From an uncultured Eubacterium sp. (GTDB lineage: Bacteria; Bacillota; Clostridia; Lachnospirales; Lachnospiraceae): a stretch of DNA of 64,000 bases. A program made the position numbers and the translations under genes. The notes under the pieces were generated by a model. That model searched no databases, was not told the origin of the DNA, and saw nothing but the letters and a program-made list of their open reading frames with translations. Where the stretch lies: positions 18,081-82,080 of the forward strand of contig CAJUBQ010000011.1 in assembly GCA_910584595.1 (NCBI GenBank). Direction: 5' to 3'. Within the stretch, counting starts at the first letter, position 1, and every line of letters begins with the position of its first letter. Of this stretch, positions 25,900-34,886 are shown one piece after another.

Positions 25900-26061
25900 A
25901 TGGAAGCAGATAAGGAGATGTTGAATCGGCTCTTGAACGAAATACAGGAGTTGGTCAAGGAAAACGAAAATGAAGACGGCACCTACCGATTTGACTTGCT
26001 GAAGGCAGTCATTGCTTTGGATTTCGCAAAAACGGAGATTGAAAAAGCTATTTTTAAGTGA
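25900..26061 (+). CDS. small acidic protein, 53 aa
   Basis: ATG 25900 follows GAGAGGTAATT and comes directly after the upstream stop. The frame reads MEADKEMLNRLLNEIQELVK, an acidic middle, and ends DFAKTEIEKAIFK before TGA at 26061. It is helical and probably a small regulator or adaptor; no family recognised. Confidence 0.55.
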   Translation: MEADKEMLNRLLNEIQELVKENENEDGTYRFDLLKAVIALDFAKTEIEKAIFK

Positions 26062-26074
26062 TTTTTCAGATGGA

Positions 26075-26103
26075 TTGACTATTGAAGCTGCATATGCTAT
26101 AAT
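26075..26103 (+). promoter_or_regulatory. promoter of leader module, copy 1
   Basis: TTGACT (26075-26080), 17-base spacer starting ATTG, TATAAT (26098-26103). It is the twin of the promoter at 41305-41333. Confidence 0.85.
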
Positions 26104-26156
26104 GCTTATATCAGTTTCAAGATTTCCAAAGAGAAATCACGAGTTTCAGAGTTTTC

Positions 26157-26198
26157 AAAGTGTCAATTAGCACAATTGTGCTGGTTGGCACTTTTTTT
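26157..26198 (+). terminator. leader terminator/attenuator, copy 1
   Basis: AAGTGTC (26158-26164) pairs with GGCACTT (26187-26193), enclosing the perfect palindrome AGCACAA-TTGTGCT (26169-26182), then seven Ts. It lies between a strong promoter and the SSB gene, so downstream expression needs read-through or antitermination, or the product is a roughly 90-nt RNA. Confidence 0.75.
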
Positions 26199-26281
26199 GT
26201 TTCTTTTGGTTTCTGCCTGCAAAGCAGGTTTGAAATAAATATTTTTTATAGCAGGTAACCCCTGCGAGAAAGGAGATTTCC

Positions 26282-26779
26282 ATGTTAAAAGTTTTTGCAA
26301 CACAAGTCGTCGTATCCAAAGGTTATGACAACACGCCAGCTCTTCGCTTTTCTGAGAATGGTGATTCTGTGAGGTTCCGTATCGGCAAGAAGGTCTATGA
26401 TCCTCATGCTGAAAACGACAGCCGCTGGATCAACCTTCCGGTCAAAGCGTTTAACGGCGTATGCGAGCGCATCAAGAAGATGCAGCTGAAAGAGGGTTCC
26501 TTTGTGAATCTGATTGGCAGGCTGGACGAAGATTCCTGGGAAGATAAGGATACCAAAGAAACCAGAAAAATGATGGTTATTATTCTGGATGACATTGAGT
26601 ATGCTTCCGGTGGAGGCAAGTCCAAGGAAAACCAGGCAGCTGCAGGACAGCAAAATGCGGCTCCCCAGAATACTGCTCCGCAAAATGCTGCTTCCGTTCC
26701 TGCGACAGGCGCTGAAGCATCCGGAAATTTTACCGGGTATGAAGCATTTGGCGGCGGATCATTCTTTGATGAGAATTGA
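26282..26779 (+). CDS. single-stranded DNA-binding protein
   Basis: The 165-residue protein has an OB-like N-terminal domain (LKVFATQVVVSKGYDNTPAL, WINLPVKAFNGVCERI, GSFVNLIGRLDEDSWED), a Gln/Ala/Pro-rich linker with repeated QNAAPQNTAP, and a tail GGGSFFDEN resembling the acidic SSB tip that recruits repair proteins. GAAAGGAG precedes the ATG. Probably protects element DNA during transfer or replication, working with the YqaJ/RecD2/primase set further right. Confidence 0.85.
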   Translation: MLKVFATQVVVSKGYDNTPALRFSENGDSVRFRIGKKVYDPHAENDSRWINLPVKAFNGVCERIKKMQLKEGSFVNLIGRLDEDSWEDKDTKETRKMMVIILDDIEYASGGGKSKENQAAAGQQNAAPQNTAPQNAASVPATGAEASGNFTGYEAFGGGSFFDEN

Positions 26780-26810
26780 TTGGAGCAACAATTGAATCGG
26801 GCGTATTAAG

Positions 26811-26854
26811 GCGCACATGAGTTACAGATACTGTATGCTCATGTGCGCTTTTTT
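26811..26854 (+). terminator. Rho-independent terminator after ssb
   Basis: GCGCACATGAG (26811-26821) pairs with CTCATGTGCGC (26838-26848), then TTTTTT. Eleven perfect pairs. Confidence 0.9.
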
Positions 26855-26875
26855 GCGTTTCAAAGGAGGTGTCTT

Positions 26876-27256
26876 ATGACAAATGAAACCTTTTGCCTTC
26901 TCTCTGAGGAGGAGAAACACACAAAATTTAAGGCTGCAATGAAGGGCAAGACAAAAGGATGTCTGAATGAAGAAGAACTTCATAGCATCCTGATGAGCAT
27001 TTCCCTGAACAGACAGTATGCTATTTCGGTTTACCGAGACGGGGAAGAGTTTTGCCGCGTTTTGACAGCGACGAATGGTCTCAAAAGAAGAACCATTCTT
27101 GGTCATGCAGCCGCAGATATTGGAGAAATACCCGGAAAACAATTTGACTCATCGCAGGCGGCGGCAGTAATTTTGCATGATGCTGTTGACTGCAGCGATG
27201 TAAACTGCCTCTATATCTTTATTCCAAAGGAACGAAGTCAGAAAGGAACAGAGTGA
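26876..27256 (+). CDS. hypothetical protein, 126 aa
   Basis: ATG 26876 follows AAAGGAGGTG. Soluble protein with SLNRQYAISVYRDGEEFCRV and a C-terminal DCSDVNCLYIFIPKE. No family recognised. Its TGA overlaps the next ATG (TGATG at 27254-27258), so translation is coupled to the membrane protein downstream. Confidence 0.6.
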   Translation: MTNETFCLLSEEEKHTKFKAAMKGKTKGCLNEEELHSILMSISLNRQYAISVYRDGEEFCRVLTATNGLKRRTILGHAAADIGEIPGKQFDSSQAAAVILHDAVDCSDVNCLYIFIPKERSQKGTE

Positions 27257-28011
27257 TGAATAAGAAAGATCAAAAAAGGCACATGGCATATGAGGCGCTG
27301 GTACTGTTGGGTATGCTGGCTTTGCTTACTTTTATATGCCGGCTATGGCCCATCCTGTTATTGATTATTCTCGGTATTTTTGCAGCGGTGATAAGACTGC
27401 TTTTTCTTTCATCCAGAAAGATTGAAGTAATTGTACCACTTCCTCTTTTACCAGAACCGGTAAAAGAAACGACCGAGAAAGATGTACAGGTGCTTGCATA
27501 TTCAGTCATCCTCAGACGGGTTACAGAGCTGGTGCTATCTGAGTATCCGGAAGCAAGATGGGTCTGGGAGGCACCGAATGCAGAAAAACTTATTCAGGAA
27601 AGTCAGGAGGTTTTTATTTTACTCAATCGTGCCGGTGGTTATCGGCGTGCCAAGGTTGTGATCCGAAATCTGCAGGTGGTTGGAATTGAGTACAATCCAC
27701 AGGTTGAGGAGAATGCGGTTTTGGAGCCGGAGGATAATGCCCCGGAACCTGAAGAAGAACCAGAGGTACAAAATTACGAACTGCTGGCTTTTGAGTGGGC
27801 AGATGCTCATATTTTTGAGCTGAATGCCAGATGCAATGAAGCAATTGGGGAAAATCTCTCAGAATTGATTTTGCTCGCAGAAGAACTTCCGGTCCGGGAG
27901 AGTTGGGCAGATATCTGCCGGGAACTGATAAGAGCCGGGCTTACGGATGTTCAGTGTGTATCTGAGGGAATCAAAATTAATCTTACGCAGTCAAATGCAG
28001 AAAGGAAATAA
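27256..28011 (+). CDS. membrane-anchored hypothetical protein, 251 aa
   Basis: Starts at ATG 27256. Two close hydrophobic helices (about 13-30 and 31-50), then a cytoplasmic domain of about 190 residues with a Glu/Pro-rich linker (residues about 150-170) and a final helical part. It precedes the AAA ATPase by 3 bases and may anchor or recruit that ATPase/VWA pair to the membrane; this is inference from position only. Confidence 0.6.
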   Translation: MNKKDQKRHMAYEALVLLGMLALLTFICRLWPILLLIILGIFAAVIRLLFLSSRKIEVIVPLPLLPEPVKETTEKDVQVLAYSVILRRVTELVLSEYPEARWVWEAPNAEKLIQESQEVFILLNRAGGYRRAKVVIRNLQVVGIEYNPQVEENAVLEPEDNAPEPEEEPEVQNYELLAFEWADAHIFELNARCNEAIGENLSELILLAEELPVRESWADICRELIRAGLTDVQCVSEGIKINLTQSNAERK

Positions 28012-28014
28012 CGT

Positions 28015-29889
28015 ATGAGTGCATACATGAACAACATCTTTAATTACAGCCGTCCCTTACCGGAACCGTTTGATACACTGACGAACAAAAAGGTGTCAGT
28101 ATCATCGAAATATGGAGATGGGACAAATGCAACTTTGTGTTCAACAGTCATAAAAGCGGTACATGCAGTTTGCCGCTGCATGGATGGCAGTGCCGAAGGA
28201 GCTGTCGGGGTCATCGACCACAGGACAGTTGCTGAATACAAATCGTCCATGGGGCCTGATGAGTATCATCTGGTAGTATATGACAGCAACTCCGGTTCGT
28301 TAATGGCAAGCGTGTATGACAAGAACACGGAAACTTTTGAAAACTATGTGCTGAACGCATCAGGGCGTGATGGAGCTGCCGTTATGATGGCGCTGTTTCC
28401 GGTACTTATGAATGACGAGGAATTCAGTGATAATTTTGAATTGTACCGCGATCAGTTCAGTCATGGATTTTCGGATTTACGCTCGGCTACGGAGTACATG
28501 GCAATGCTATGTGACAACGCCTACAGACGTATCAAAGATACCTCCTGTTCAGCAGCCGTCAAGGTGAGTGTGGACAAGGCCGGAAATCTGATGCGTGTAT
28601 CTCAGGTGCAGCTGGATTCCGGCGCTTTTGAGCCTACCCATGTGATTGCGGGGGAATTTACGATTTTTGCAAAAACAGCGAGGGTTATTGTGAAGAGCGC
28701 AGATGCCATTGTGGAACACACGGATTTTGTCGGCAAGTACGAACTGCACCCAAGGACTATGAGCAGTCAGGAAAAACAGCTGATACCGGTGCTTCCGGAA
28801 TGGTACATCATTCCACAGGAGGTCGTTGATATCTGTAAACATGCTCAGGCAACCACCGGGAAACCGACACAGATGAGGAATTTTCTCCTTAGAGGGCCGG
28901 CCGGAACCGGAAAGACCATGAGCGCAAAGGCGATTGCCGCAGGACTGGGGCTTCCGTATATGGCATACACTTGCTCGGCAGGAACAGAAATATTTGACTT
29001 CATCGGTCAGATATTCCCGGATTCCGATTCGGGTTCTACCGGTGATGCACAGCTTGACCATGAGAAAGCAATTTTGGCGAGTATGGGCGGAATCAATTAT
29101 GCCAACGTGTCTAAAATGATGAACCTTCCCGATTTGGATGATATGGACTACGATCCGGCGGGGGTATATCAGGCACTGACGGGCGTAGAGAATGCGGCTG
29201 CCACATCTCAGGATTGCATGAGCATTGTGCTGGATCGTGTAACAGAGAAGGTACGTGCTCTGTCCAGACGGGATGAAAATTCCAAGGGCGGCGGTCAGAC
29301 TTATACCTACACAGAGACAGACTTTATCAAAGCTCTGAAGAACGGATATGTCATCGAGATTCAGGAACCTTCCACGATTGTTCAGCCTGGTGTTCTGGTG
29401 GGACTAAACTCCCTGCTGGAGCAGACCGGAACAATCACCCTCCCTACCGGTGAAATCATCAAGCGTCATCCGGATGCAGTCGTAGTAGTAACAACCAACA
29501 TTGAATACGAAGGGTGCCGAGGCATGAACCAGTCCGTTATCGACAGAATGAGTCTGGTGCGGGACGTGGAGCTGCCGACGCCTGAAGTTATGGTGCAGCG
29601 TGCCATGTCAGTTACAGGTGCAACAGATGAGTACCAGATTTCCCAGATGGTGCAGGTGGTCAATGATCTGTCGGAGTATTGCCGAAAAAACAGTATTACA
29701 GACGGTTCATATGGTATGCGCAGTCTGATCGACTGGATCGTAAGCAGTGAGATTACCGGCGATGTATATGAGTCGGCGCTATATACGATCATCAGCAAGG
29801 CGACCACGGATGAAGTAGACCGTGAGGCACTGGTCAGTGCAGTTCTGGAACCGATTTTCACAAAGAAGCGGAAGAAAGCAACCGCATAA
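28015..29889 (+). CDS. MoxR/CobS-like AAA+ ATPase
   Basis: A 624-residue protein: an unfamiliar N-terminal region of about 270 residues, then an AAA+ module with Walker A GPAGTGKT (294-301), a PSTIVQPGVLVGLNSLLEQT segment like the MoxR pore/insert region, and sensor 1 VVVVTTNIEYEG followed by the Arg-finger-like SVIDRM. The canonical Walker B DE is replaced by a VIEIQE sequence. AAA+ proteins of this type remodel a VWA partner, and the gene for one follows 27 bases downstream. Confidence 0.8.
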   Translation: MSAYMNNIFNYSRPLPEPFDTLTNKKVSVSSKYGDGTNATLCSTVIKAVHAVCRCMDGSAEGAVGVIDHRTVAEYKSSMGPDEYHLVVYDSNSGSLMASVYDKNTETFENYVLNASGRDGAAVMMALFPVLMNDEEFSDNFELYRDQFSHGFSDLRSATEYMAMLCDNAYRRIKDTSCSAAVKVSVDKAGNLMRVSQVQLDSGAFEPTHVIAGEFTIFAKTARVIVKSADAIVEHTDFVGKYELHPRTMSSQEKQLIPVLPEWYIIPQEVVDICKHAQATTGKPTQMRNFLLRGPAGTGKTMSAKAIAAGLGLPYMAYTCSAGTEIFDFIGQIFPDSDSGSTGDAQLDHEKAILASMGGINYANVSKMMNLPDLDDMDYDPAGVYQALTGVENAAATSQDCMSIVLDRVTEKVRALSRRDENSKGGGQTYTYTETDFIKALKNGYVIEIQEPSTIVQPGVLVGLNSLLEQTGTITLPTGEIIKRHPDAVVVVTTNIEYEGCRGMNQSVIDRMSLVRDVELPTPEVMVQRAMSVTGATDEYQISQMVQVVNDLSEYCRKNSITDGSYGMRSLIDWIVSSEITGDVYESALYTIISKATTDEVDREALVSAVLEPIFTKKRKKATA

Positions 29890-29916
29890 ATGTAGTAGAA
29901 AGGAGGTCAACCCTGT

Positions 29917-32187
29917 ATGGCGAGGGTGAATCACAAGTTAGTAAAACAGCGGCTCAATGAGCAGCGCAGTAAAATTTCAGACCGACAATTCTTCTCGTCC
30001 CGTCTTTTGGCGGGACATTTTGAAGATCTGGCGGCGGCACAGACAAGGCGGTATCGCTATAACCGCCGGGTTCGTGTCAATCTGTATTGGAAACCGAGAG
30101 AAAAGCATGTGGCGTCAACGGACAATATGTTTGTGCGCATCAATACTGGAAATTCTCTGGTTACAAAGGTAAAAGGGCGAGAAAACCGTTACCAGATTGT
30201 GTGCGGTTTGTTTGCACACGAACTGGGACATGTCCTTTATACAGACTTTCTGGCAGCACAGACACATACCAACTATTTAGGAAGCGGTCGTTGGTATCCC
30301 TATCCACCAGACCTGAAGACAACGGCGGATGCACGGAACGAGAAAGCATTCTGGAATTATGTGAAAACTGATCCGAAAAATCTGGAGATGGTGCAGATGA
30401 TTGCCCATCATATCTCCAATGTAATTGAGGATGGGTATATCGAAAACAGGATGCTGAACAATTTTCCAGGCACATTGGGGTACGGTCTTGAAAAGCTGCG
30501 GGAGCAGCATTTTGAGCATATCGAAACGGTGACGCAGATGATTGAGAGTGAAGATGAAGGAAAGCATATTTTTGAAAGCATTCTTCAGATCATGCTCTCG
30601 TATGCTAAGTTTGGTGAAATCAAATACGGGGACGAACCGCTCAGCGATGAAAGAATTCAGGCGGTGTTTGGTTTGATTACCGATATTGACAGCGCTTTAC
30701 TGAGCAGGTCCGGAAAAGACCGGTTGAATGTTGTCAATATGGTGCTGGTAAGGTGCTGGGACTATATCGAATCTTTTTGTGAAGAATGCAAAAAGCGTCA
30801 GGAAGAGGCAGTAGCCTCCGGCGGCTCCGCCAGTCTTGCAGAAACCTTGTCGGAAGTGTTGGGTGCAATTGCCGGTGGTTCCGAAATGGGTGAAGGAAGT
30901 AGTACACCGGTGCCGGAAGCCTCTGGCGGGTCAGAAGAATCTGCGACGGCCGGCAAACGGGCACAGACCCATGCAGATGCCGACAGTGAAGATGACTCTG
31001 AGGAAACAGACAGCTCCCAGACTGACTCTGAAACGGAAGAAAATCCATCTGAGTCTGGGGGAAGCGATAATTCTACAGACGAAGACGCTGCCCCGATAGA
31101 TGGTGGCAGTTCCGGTTCAGGGAAACAAGAAACTTCAGATACTGAGCAGGGACGTATTCCTTATCACCAGTCAGAATCACTTTCAGAACCTGTTGGTGGT
31201 TCCGTGGAAAAAAACGAAGATTATGAGCGGGAGCATTACGACAGTGCGGCTGCCGATATTGAACGTCTTCTGGATAAGATGGCAGAAAAGGCGGCCTGTG
31301 AGCAACTGGAGAATGAAAGGATTCAGGAGCTTAACGATGTCGCTCAGAACATTTCCTATGGGAATATCCATGAAGGAGTACCTATCCGAATCAACCGGAT
31401 TGCCTCTGTGGATGAGGAGCTTATGGAACAGTACGATGCTATTTCAGGACCTTTGCTGAATATTTCCCGCCAGCTGCAGAAGAGTTTGCTCAAGCAGCTC
31501 AAGGAAAATCGGAGAGGCGGTAAACAGACCGGGCTTATCATGGGCCGCCGTCTGGATGCTCACGCACTGTGCAGGAATGACGGCAAGGTGTTTTATAAGA
31601 ACAATCTGCCCAATGAGATCCCGGAACTGGCAGTCGGCCTGCTTCTGGATGAGTCAGGGTCCATGTGTTCCTGTGACCGCTGTACTTATGCCAGAGCTTC
31701 AGCTATCATTCTGTATGATTTCTGCCAGAGCCTGGATATCCCGGTTATGGTCTATGGCCATTCCACTGATTATACCGATGTCGGAAATACAGTAGCATTG
31801 TATTCCTATGCGGAATTTGATGGCTTTGATCATGATGATAAATACCGCATGATGGATATTGCGGCCAGAGGCAGTAACCGTGACGGGGCGGCACTCCGTT
31901 TTGTTGCGGAGCAGCTGTCTAAGCGGCCAGAAGCAGTAAAAATCCTCATACTGGTTTCTGACGGACAGCCTGCTGACAGTGGGTATGGAGGTTCCGCAGC
32001 TGAGGAGGACCTTCGCGGCATCAAGCAGGAGTATCAGCGTAAAGGTATTTTGTTTGTCGCTGCGGCAATCGGAGATGACAAGCAAAACATTGAGAGAATC
32101 TACGGAGACTCATTCCTGGATATCTCGGATTTAAACCAACTGCCCATAAAACTAACCGCTGTTGTGAAGCGGCATGTGAGGGTATAA
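29917..32187 (+). CDS. VWA-domain protein with N-terminal metallopeptidase motif
   Basis: A 756-residue protein. Residues 1-200 contain HELGH (101-105) with NVIEDGYIE (about 168-176), the zinc ligands and glutamate of the putative metallopeptidase domain known before VWA-like domains (DUF2201/CobT-like). Residues about 295-430 are a low-complexity acidic Ser/Gly/Glu linker. The C-terminal VWA domain starts at LAVGLLLDESGSM (MIDAS DxSGS, 578-582) and has the later DGAALRFV and LVSDGQP strands. GAAAGGAGG precedes the ATG. It probably works with the upstream AAA+ ATPase in a chelatase- or chaperone-like complex; the substrate is unknown. Confidence 0.82.
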   Translation: MARVNHKLVKQRLNEQRSKISDRQFFSSRLLAGHFEDLAAAQTRRYRYNRRVRVNLYWKPREKHVASTDNMFVRINTGNSLVTKVKGRENRYQIVCGLFAHELGHVLYTDFLAAQTHTNYLGSGRWYPYPPDLKTTADARNEKAFWNYVKTDPKNLEMVQMIAHHISNVIEDGYIENRMLNNFPGTLGYGLEKLREQHFEHIETVTQMIESEDEGKHIFESILQIMLSYAKFGEIKYGDEPLSDERIQAVFGLITDIDSALLSRSGKDRLNVVNMVLVRCWDYIESFCEECKKRQEEAVASGGSASLAETLSEVLGAIAGGSEMGEGSSTPVPEASGGSEESATAGKRAQTHADADSEDDSEETDSSQTDSETEENPSESGGSDNSTDEDAAPIDGGSSGSGKQETSDTEQGRIPYHQSESLSEPVGGSVEKNEDYEREHYDSAAADIERLLDKMAEKAACEQLENERIQELNDVAQNISYGNIHEGVPIRINRIASVDEELMEQYDAISGPLLNISRQLQKSLLKQLKENRRGGKQTGLIMGRRLDAHALCRNDGKVFYKNNLPNEIPELAVGLLLDESGSMCSCDRCTYARASAIILYDFCQSLDIPVMVYGHSTDYTDVGNTVALYSYAEFDGFDHDDKYRMMDIAARGSNRDGAALRFVAEQLSKRPEAVKILILVSDGQPADSGYGGSAAEEDLRGIKQEYQRKGILFVAAAIGDDKQNIERIYGDSFLDISDLNQLPIKLTAVVKRHVRV

Positions 32188-32213
32188 CAATATCAAATCA
32201 TAAAAAAGACGAC

Positions 32214-32239
32214 GGGCAGCTGGATTTCTACAGCTGCCC
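32214..32239 (+). other. perfect hairpin after the VWA gene
   Basis: GGGCAGCTG (32214-32222) pairs with CAGCTGCCC (32231-32239), 9 bp with an 8-base loop. No T tract follows, so it may stabilise the mRNA 3' end or separate two operon segments. Confidence 0.55.
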
Positions 32240-32266
32240 GCCTGTTATTCAGAAAGGAAGGTAATT

Positions 32267-33391
32267 ATGCACTTTTTAACATTAGCAGCTTTAGAAATCT
32301 CTCAGATACAGGAAGACAAGGAATTGGACAACCAGATTGCAGAGGCGCTGAAGGAATTGGAGCTTCAGAAGCAAATTGAAACAAAGAATTTTATGCTGGA
32401 TTTTGCGATTGGGAGATGTCAAAATCTTCAGTCATCGTTCTCCCGTGCAGTGAATGACGGCGTTTCTGAGCTGATGTATCCTTATTGTGAGTCGCTGGAG
32501 GATCCGGAATATCTGGAATTTGAAGATCGGACAGAAAAACTGCGCGAGGAATATGAGGATGCGGTTGATTGCATAAAGCTGCCTCAAGGAACAGTTGTGG
32601 AGCAGTATGGCGATCCACTCTGGGGCAGATTTGTTGTCCGTGACGGAAAAGTGTTCCAAAGGGATGCAGGATCGCTTCATCATGAAAAGCGTACAAAGAA
32701 AGCAAAACGAATGGTGGCTCTGCCTAATTATCCCCGCAAAAAGCTCTATAAGAGTTTTGAGAAATATGCAGAAGAAAGGTGTGGCTTTTCTTTTGATGAA
32801 AAGCATCAAGGCTATGGATATTATTATAATCCAAACGCCATATGGGATTGGTATTCCATTGGCGGGCGATGGCCGGAGATGTTCCTGGTAAAGGACGACT
32901 GCACTGAGTATTCTATCGGTGAGCGAAGCTGGTGCAACTCGGACCGGAAATCAGAGGCGCCGGAAGGATACCGGTGGGTATGCGCTGCCAGGAAAAAGGA
33001 CATTGCGTGGGATGCCATGCGGGACTGGCGAAACCAGAAAGCCGCAGAGCGGTTCCATAAGCTTGAACAGATGTTCCTGGCAGGAAAGACGGATCCGGAT
33101 TTCCATGGAGAGATTGTCCCGGACGGAGTTATGCACTGGGGCGAACTGGTTTACCGCAAGGGCTCTACCTTGGAGGAATACCTGGAGGAATATGGGATTC
33201 CGGGCAGCTGGAAGTATCCGGTAGGCTCGCATGACATCGTGGATGAGGACCAGTGGCTGAGCAAAGATGACAGTGTGCTGGATGCAGAATCTGAAAAATA
33301 TGTTCCAGTAGACTGGCGCAGCTGCATAGATGGCTACATTGATGATGTGGATGAGGATACGGTACTGGTTGCCGTAGATTATCATATGTGA
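32267..33391 (+). CDS. hypothetical protein with WDWYSIGGRW motif
   Basis: A 374-residue soluble protein after AGAAAGGAAGG. An N-terminal coiled-coil-like stretch (residues about 10-45) precedes a domain with YYYNPNAIWDWYSIGGRW near residue 190, a motif I recall from uncharacterised phage and plasmid proteins. The C-terminus is acidic. It starts a cluster of five unknown genes leading to a methyltransferase-like protein. Confidence 0.65.
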   Translation: MHFLTLAALEISQIQEDKELDNQIAEALKELELQKQIETKNFMLDFAIGRCQNLQSSFSRAVNDGVSELMYPYCESLEDPEYLEFEDRTEKLREEYEDAVDCIKLPQGTVVEQYGDPLWGRFVVRDGKVFQRDAGSLHHEKRTKKAKRMVALPNYPRKKLYKSFEKYAEERCGFSFDEKHQGYGYYYNPNAIWDWYSIGGRWPEMFLVKDDCTEYSIGERSWCNSDRKSEAPEGYRWVCAARKKDIAWDAMRDWRNQKAAERFHKLEQMFLAGKTDPDFHGEIVPDGVMHWGELVYRKGSTLEEYLEEYGIPGSWKYPVGSHDIVDEDQWLSKDDSVLDAESEKYVPVDWRSCIDGYIDDVDEDTVLVAVDYHM

Positions 33392-33402
33392 GGAGGATTC
33401 AG

Positions 33403-33660
33403 ATGAATACATATGTTATTTGTATGGACTCTGTATGGGTTCGTGACTCAGAAATGTTTGATATTGTCGGTCTGACAGATGAAGAATTGACGGATATTGA
33501 TATGTGCGGCACAGATAACGAAGGCAGATGGCACGATATGGAGCCGACCCCATTTATCGCAGTCATAAAGGCGGAAAGCGAGGAGGAAGCCTGCAAAAAG
33601 GCGGCCACCCAAATGCGCTATGATCCACGCTGTCTGTTTGCAATAAAAGTTTCAGAATAA
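33403..33660 (+). CDS. small acidic protein, 85 aa
   Basis: ATG 33403 follows GAGGAGGATTC. Soluble protein with DIVGLTDEELTDIDMCGTDN and a final helix AESEEEACKKAATQM. No family recognised; the strong acidity is shared with the next three products. Confidence 0.6.
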   Translation: MNTYVICMDSVWVRDSEMFDIVGLTDEELTDIDMCGTDNEGRWHDMEPTPFIAVIKAESEEEACKKAATQMRYDPRCLFAIKVSE

Positions 33661-33675
33661 AGGAGGTATCAAAAA

Positions 33676-34539
33676 ATGATTATCAATCGAATCGGTGCTG
33701 AGTTTGAATACGACGGCACAACTTATGTAATCGGCGCTCCCATCGTGGGAACGCCGGAAAGCGAGTATGAGGGTCTGTATGGGACGATTACGGAAATCCG
33801 TGATGGAGAGGATAAGGAAACGGAAAATGAAACGCCGGATATATATTGCTCTTTTGAAGTTCCTGCACTGCCCTGTGAAGTAAAAAAGCTGGAAGAGGTT
33901 TTCTCTGAACTGTATGACCAGAAAAAGACCATTGACGACATCATCCTGGATCTTGTCATCATGGCTCCGTCTATGGTGGAGCCGCTTGATGACCTGAAAG
34001 AGTGTCGCCAGCATCCAAGGATTTATATTCTTTTGGAAGATTGGGCGGTTGACGGCGAACAGGGAAATTCTTCCGAGGTCTATACGGACTTCAATGATGC
34101 GAAACGCATACTGGTCCAGAAACTGAAAGAGGAGCAGGAAAGCGGCTGTATTCCGCAATGGGTGGATGATGAGAAGTTCAAGGAGCATTCCACGGACTCC
34201 CTCTATGAATGTTACATTGACGGCGAATACTGCGAGAGCCATTACCATATCGCAATCGTCTCTCAGCAGTTCTGCGTTTCCAATCGGTTTGTCAGGGAGA
34301 TGGGATGGCTTTACCAGGCGTCCTGCCAGCTTGAAGATTTTGTATCACAGGTGTCAGACTGGGATGAATTGGATCAGCTGACCGATGAGCAATATAACCG
34401 CATGGTCCAGGATCCCCGTTTCCCGGAAAGGCTCCAGAACAAGCTGGGCAAAAACGATTCTTACTGGGAATCTTACTGGGAGAGCGTTTCAGAGGTTGCA
34501 CATGAGTTTGTGAGTGAGTATCTGAAAAAGGAGACATAA
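33676..34539 (+). CDS. hypothetical acidic protein, 287 aa
   Basis: After AAAGGAGG. The N-terminal part is beta-rich (GAEFEYDGTTYVIGAPIVGT, then YGTITEIRDGEDKETENETP); the C-terminal part is helical with YWESYWESVSEVAHEFVSEY. The opening resembles ICE proteins with DUF4314-type RIG-like starts, but I would not assign a family. Confidence 0.6.
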   Translation: MIINRIGAEFEYDGTTYVIGAPIVGTPESEYEGLYGTITEIRDGEDKETENETPDIYCSFEVPALPCEVKKLEEVFSELYDQKKTIDDIILDLVIMAPSMVEPLDDLKECRQHPRIYILLEDWAVDGEQGNSSEVYTDFNDAKRILVQKLKEEQESGCIPQWVDDEKFKEHSTDSLYECYIDGEYCESHYHIAIVSQQFCVSNRFVREMGWLYQASCQLEDFVSQVSDWDELDQLTDEQYNRMVQDPRFPERLQNKLGKNDSYWESYWESVSEVAHEFVSEYLKKET

Positions 34540-34544
34540 AGACT

Positions 34545-34886
34545 ATGAATACAAGGATTAACTATCTCTACCGGGATGCAGACAACTACAAGATGCCAAA
34601 TTCCTGTGTGGTTATTGGCGAGATAAGCGAAGTGCAAATCGCAGAAGTCATATCCTGTCTGGACTGTGGGGAATATTTCATTCCCCGGCAGGTGGGGCTT
34701 CCTGAAAAACGCTTTGACAGGTTTGACGAGGAGGTGGACCATTGCTGGTTTGAATTAAGTGCAGATGGGTTTGAGGCTACCGAAAATGTTTCCAATGTTG
34801 ACATGACTGTGGTGCAGCTCTTGGAGTTGTTCCGCAGTGCGAAAAACAACTGGCATGATGACGTGCCATTAGGAGGTGCAGTATGA
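34545..34886 (+). CDS. hypothetical protein, 113 aa
   Basis: Begins 5 bases after the previous stop; AAAGGAGACA overlaps the upstream end. It contains CLDCGEYFIPRQVGLPEKRF, which has a CxxC but no second pair. Ends with ATGA overlap to the next gene. No family recognised. Confidence 0.55.
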   Translation: MNTRINYLYRDADNYKMPNSCVVIGEISEVQIAEVISCLDCGEYFIPRQVGLPEKRFDRFDEEVDHCWFELSADGFEATENVSNVDMTVVQLLELFRSAKNNWHDDVPLGGAV

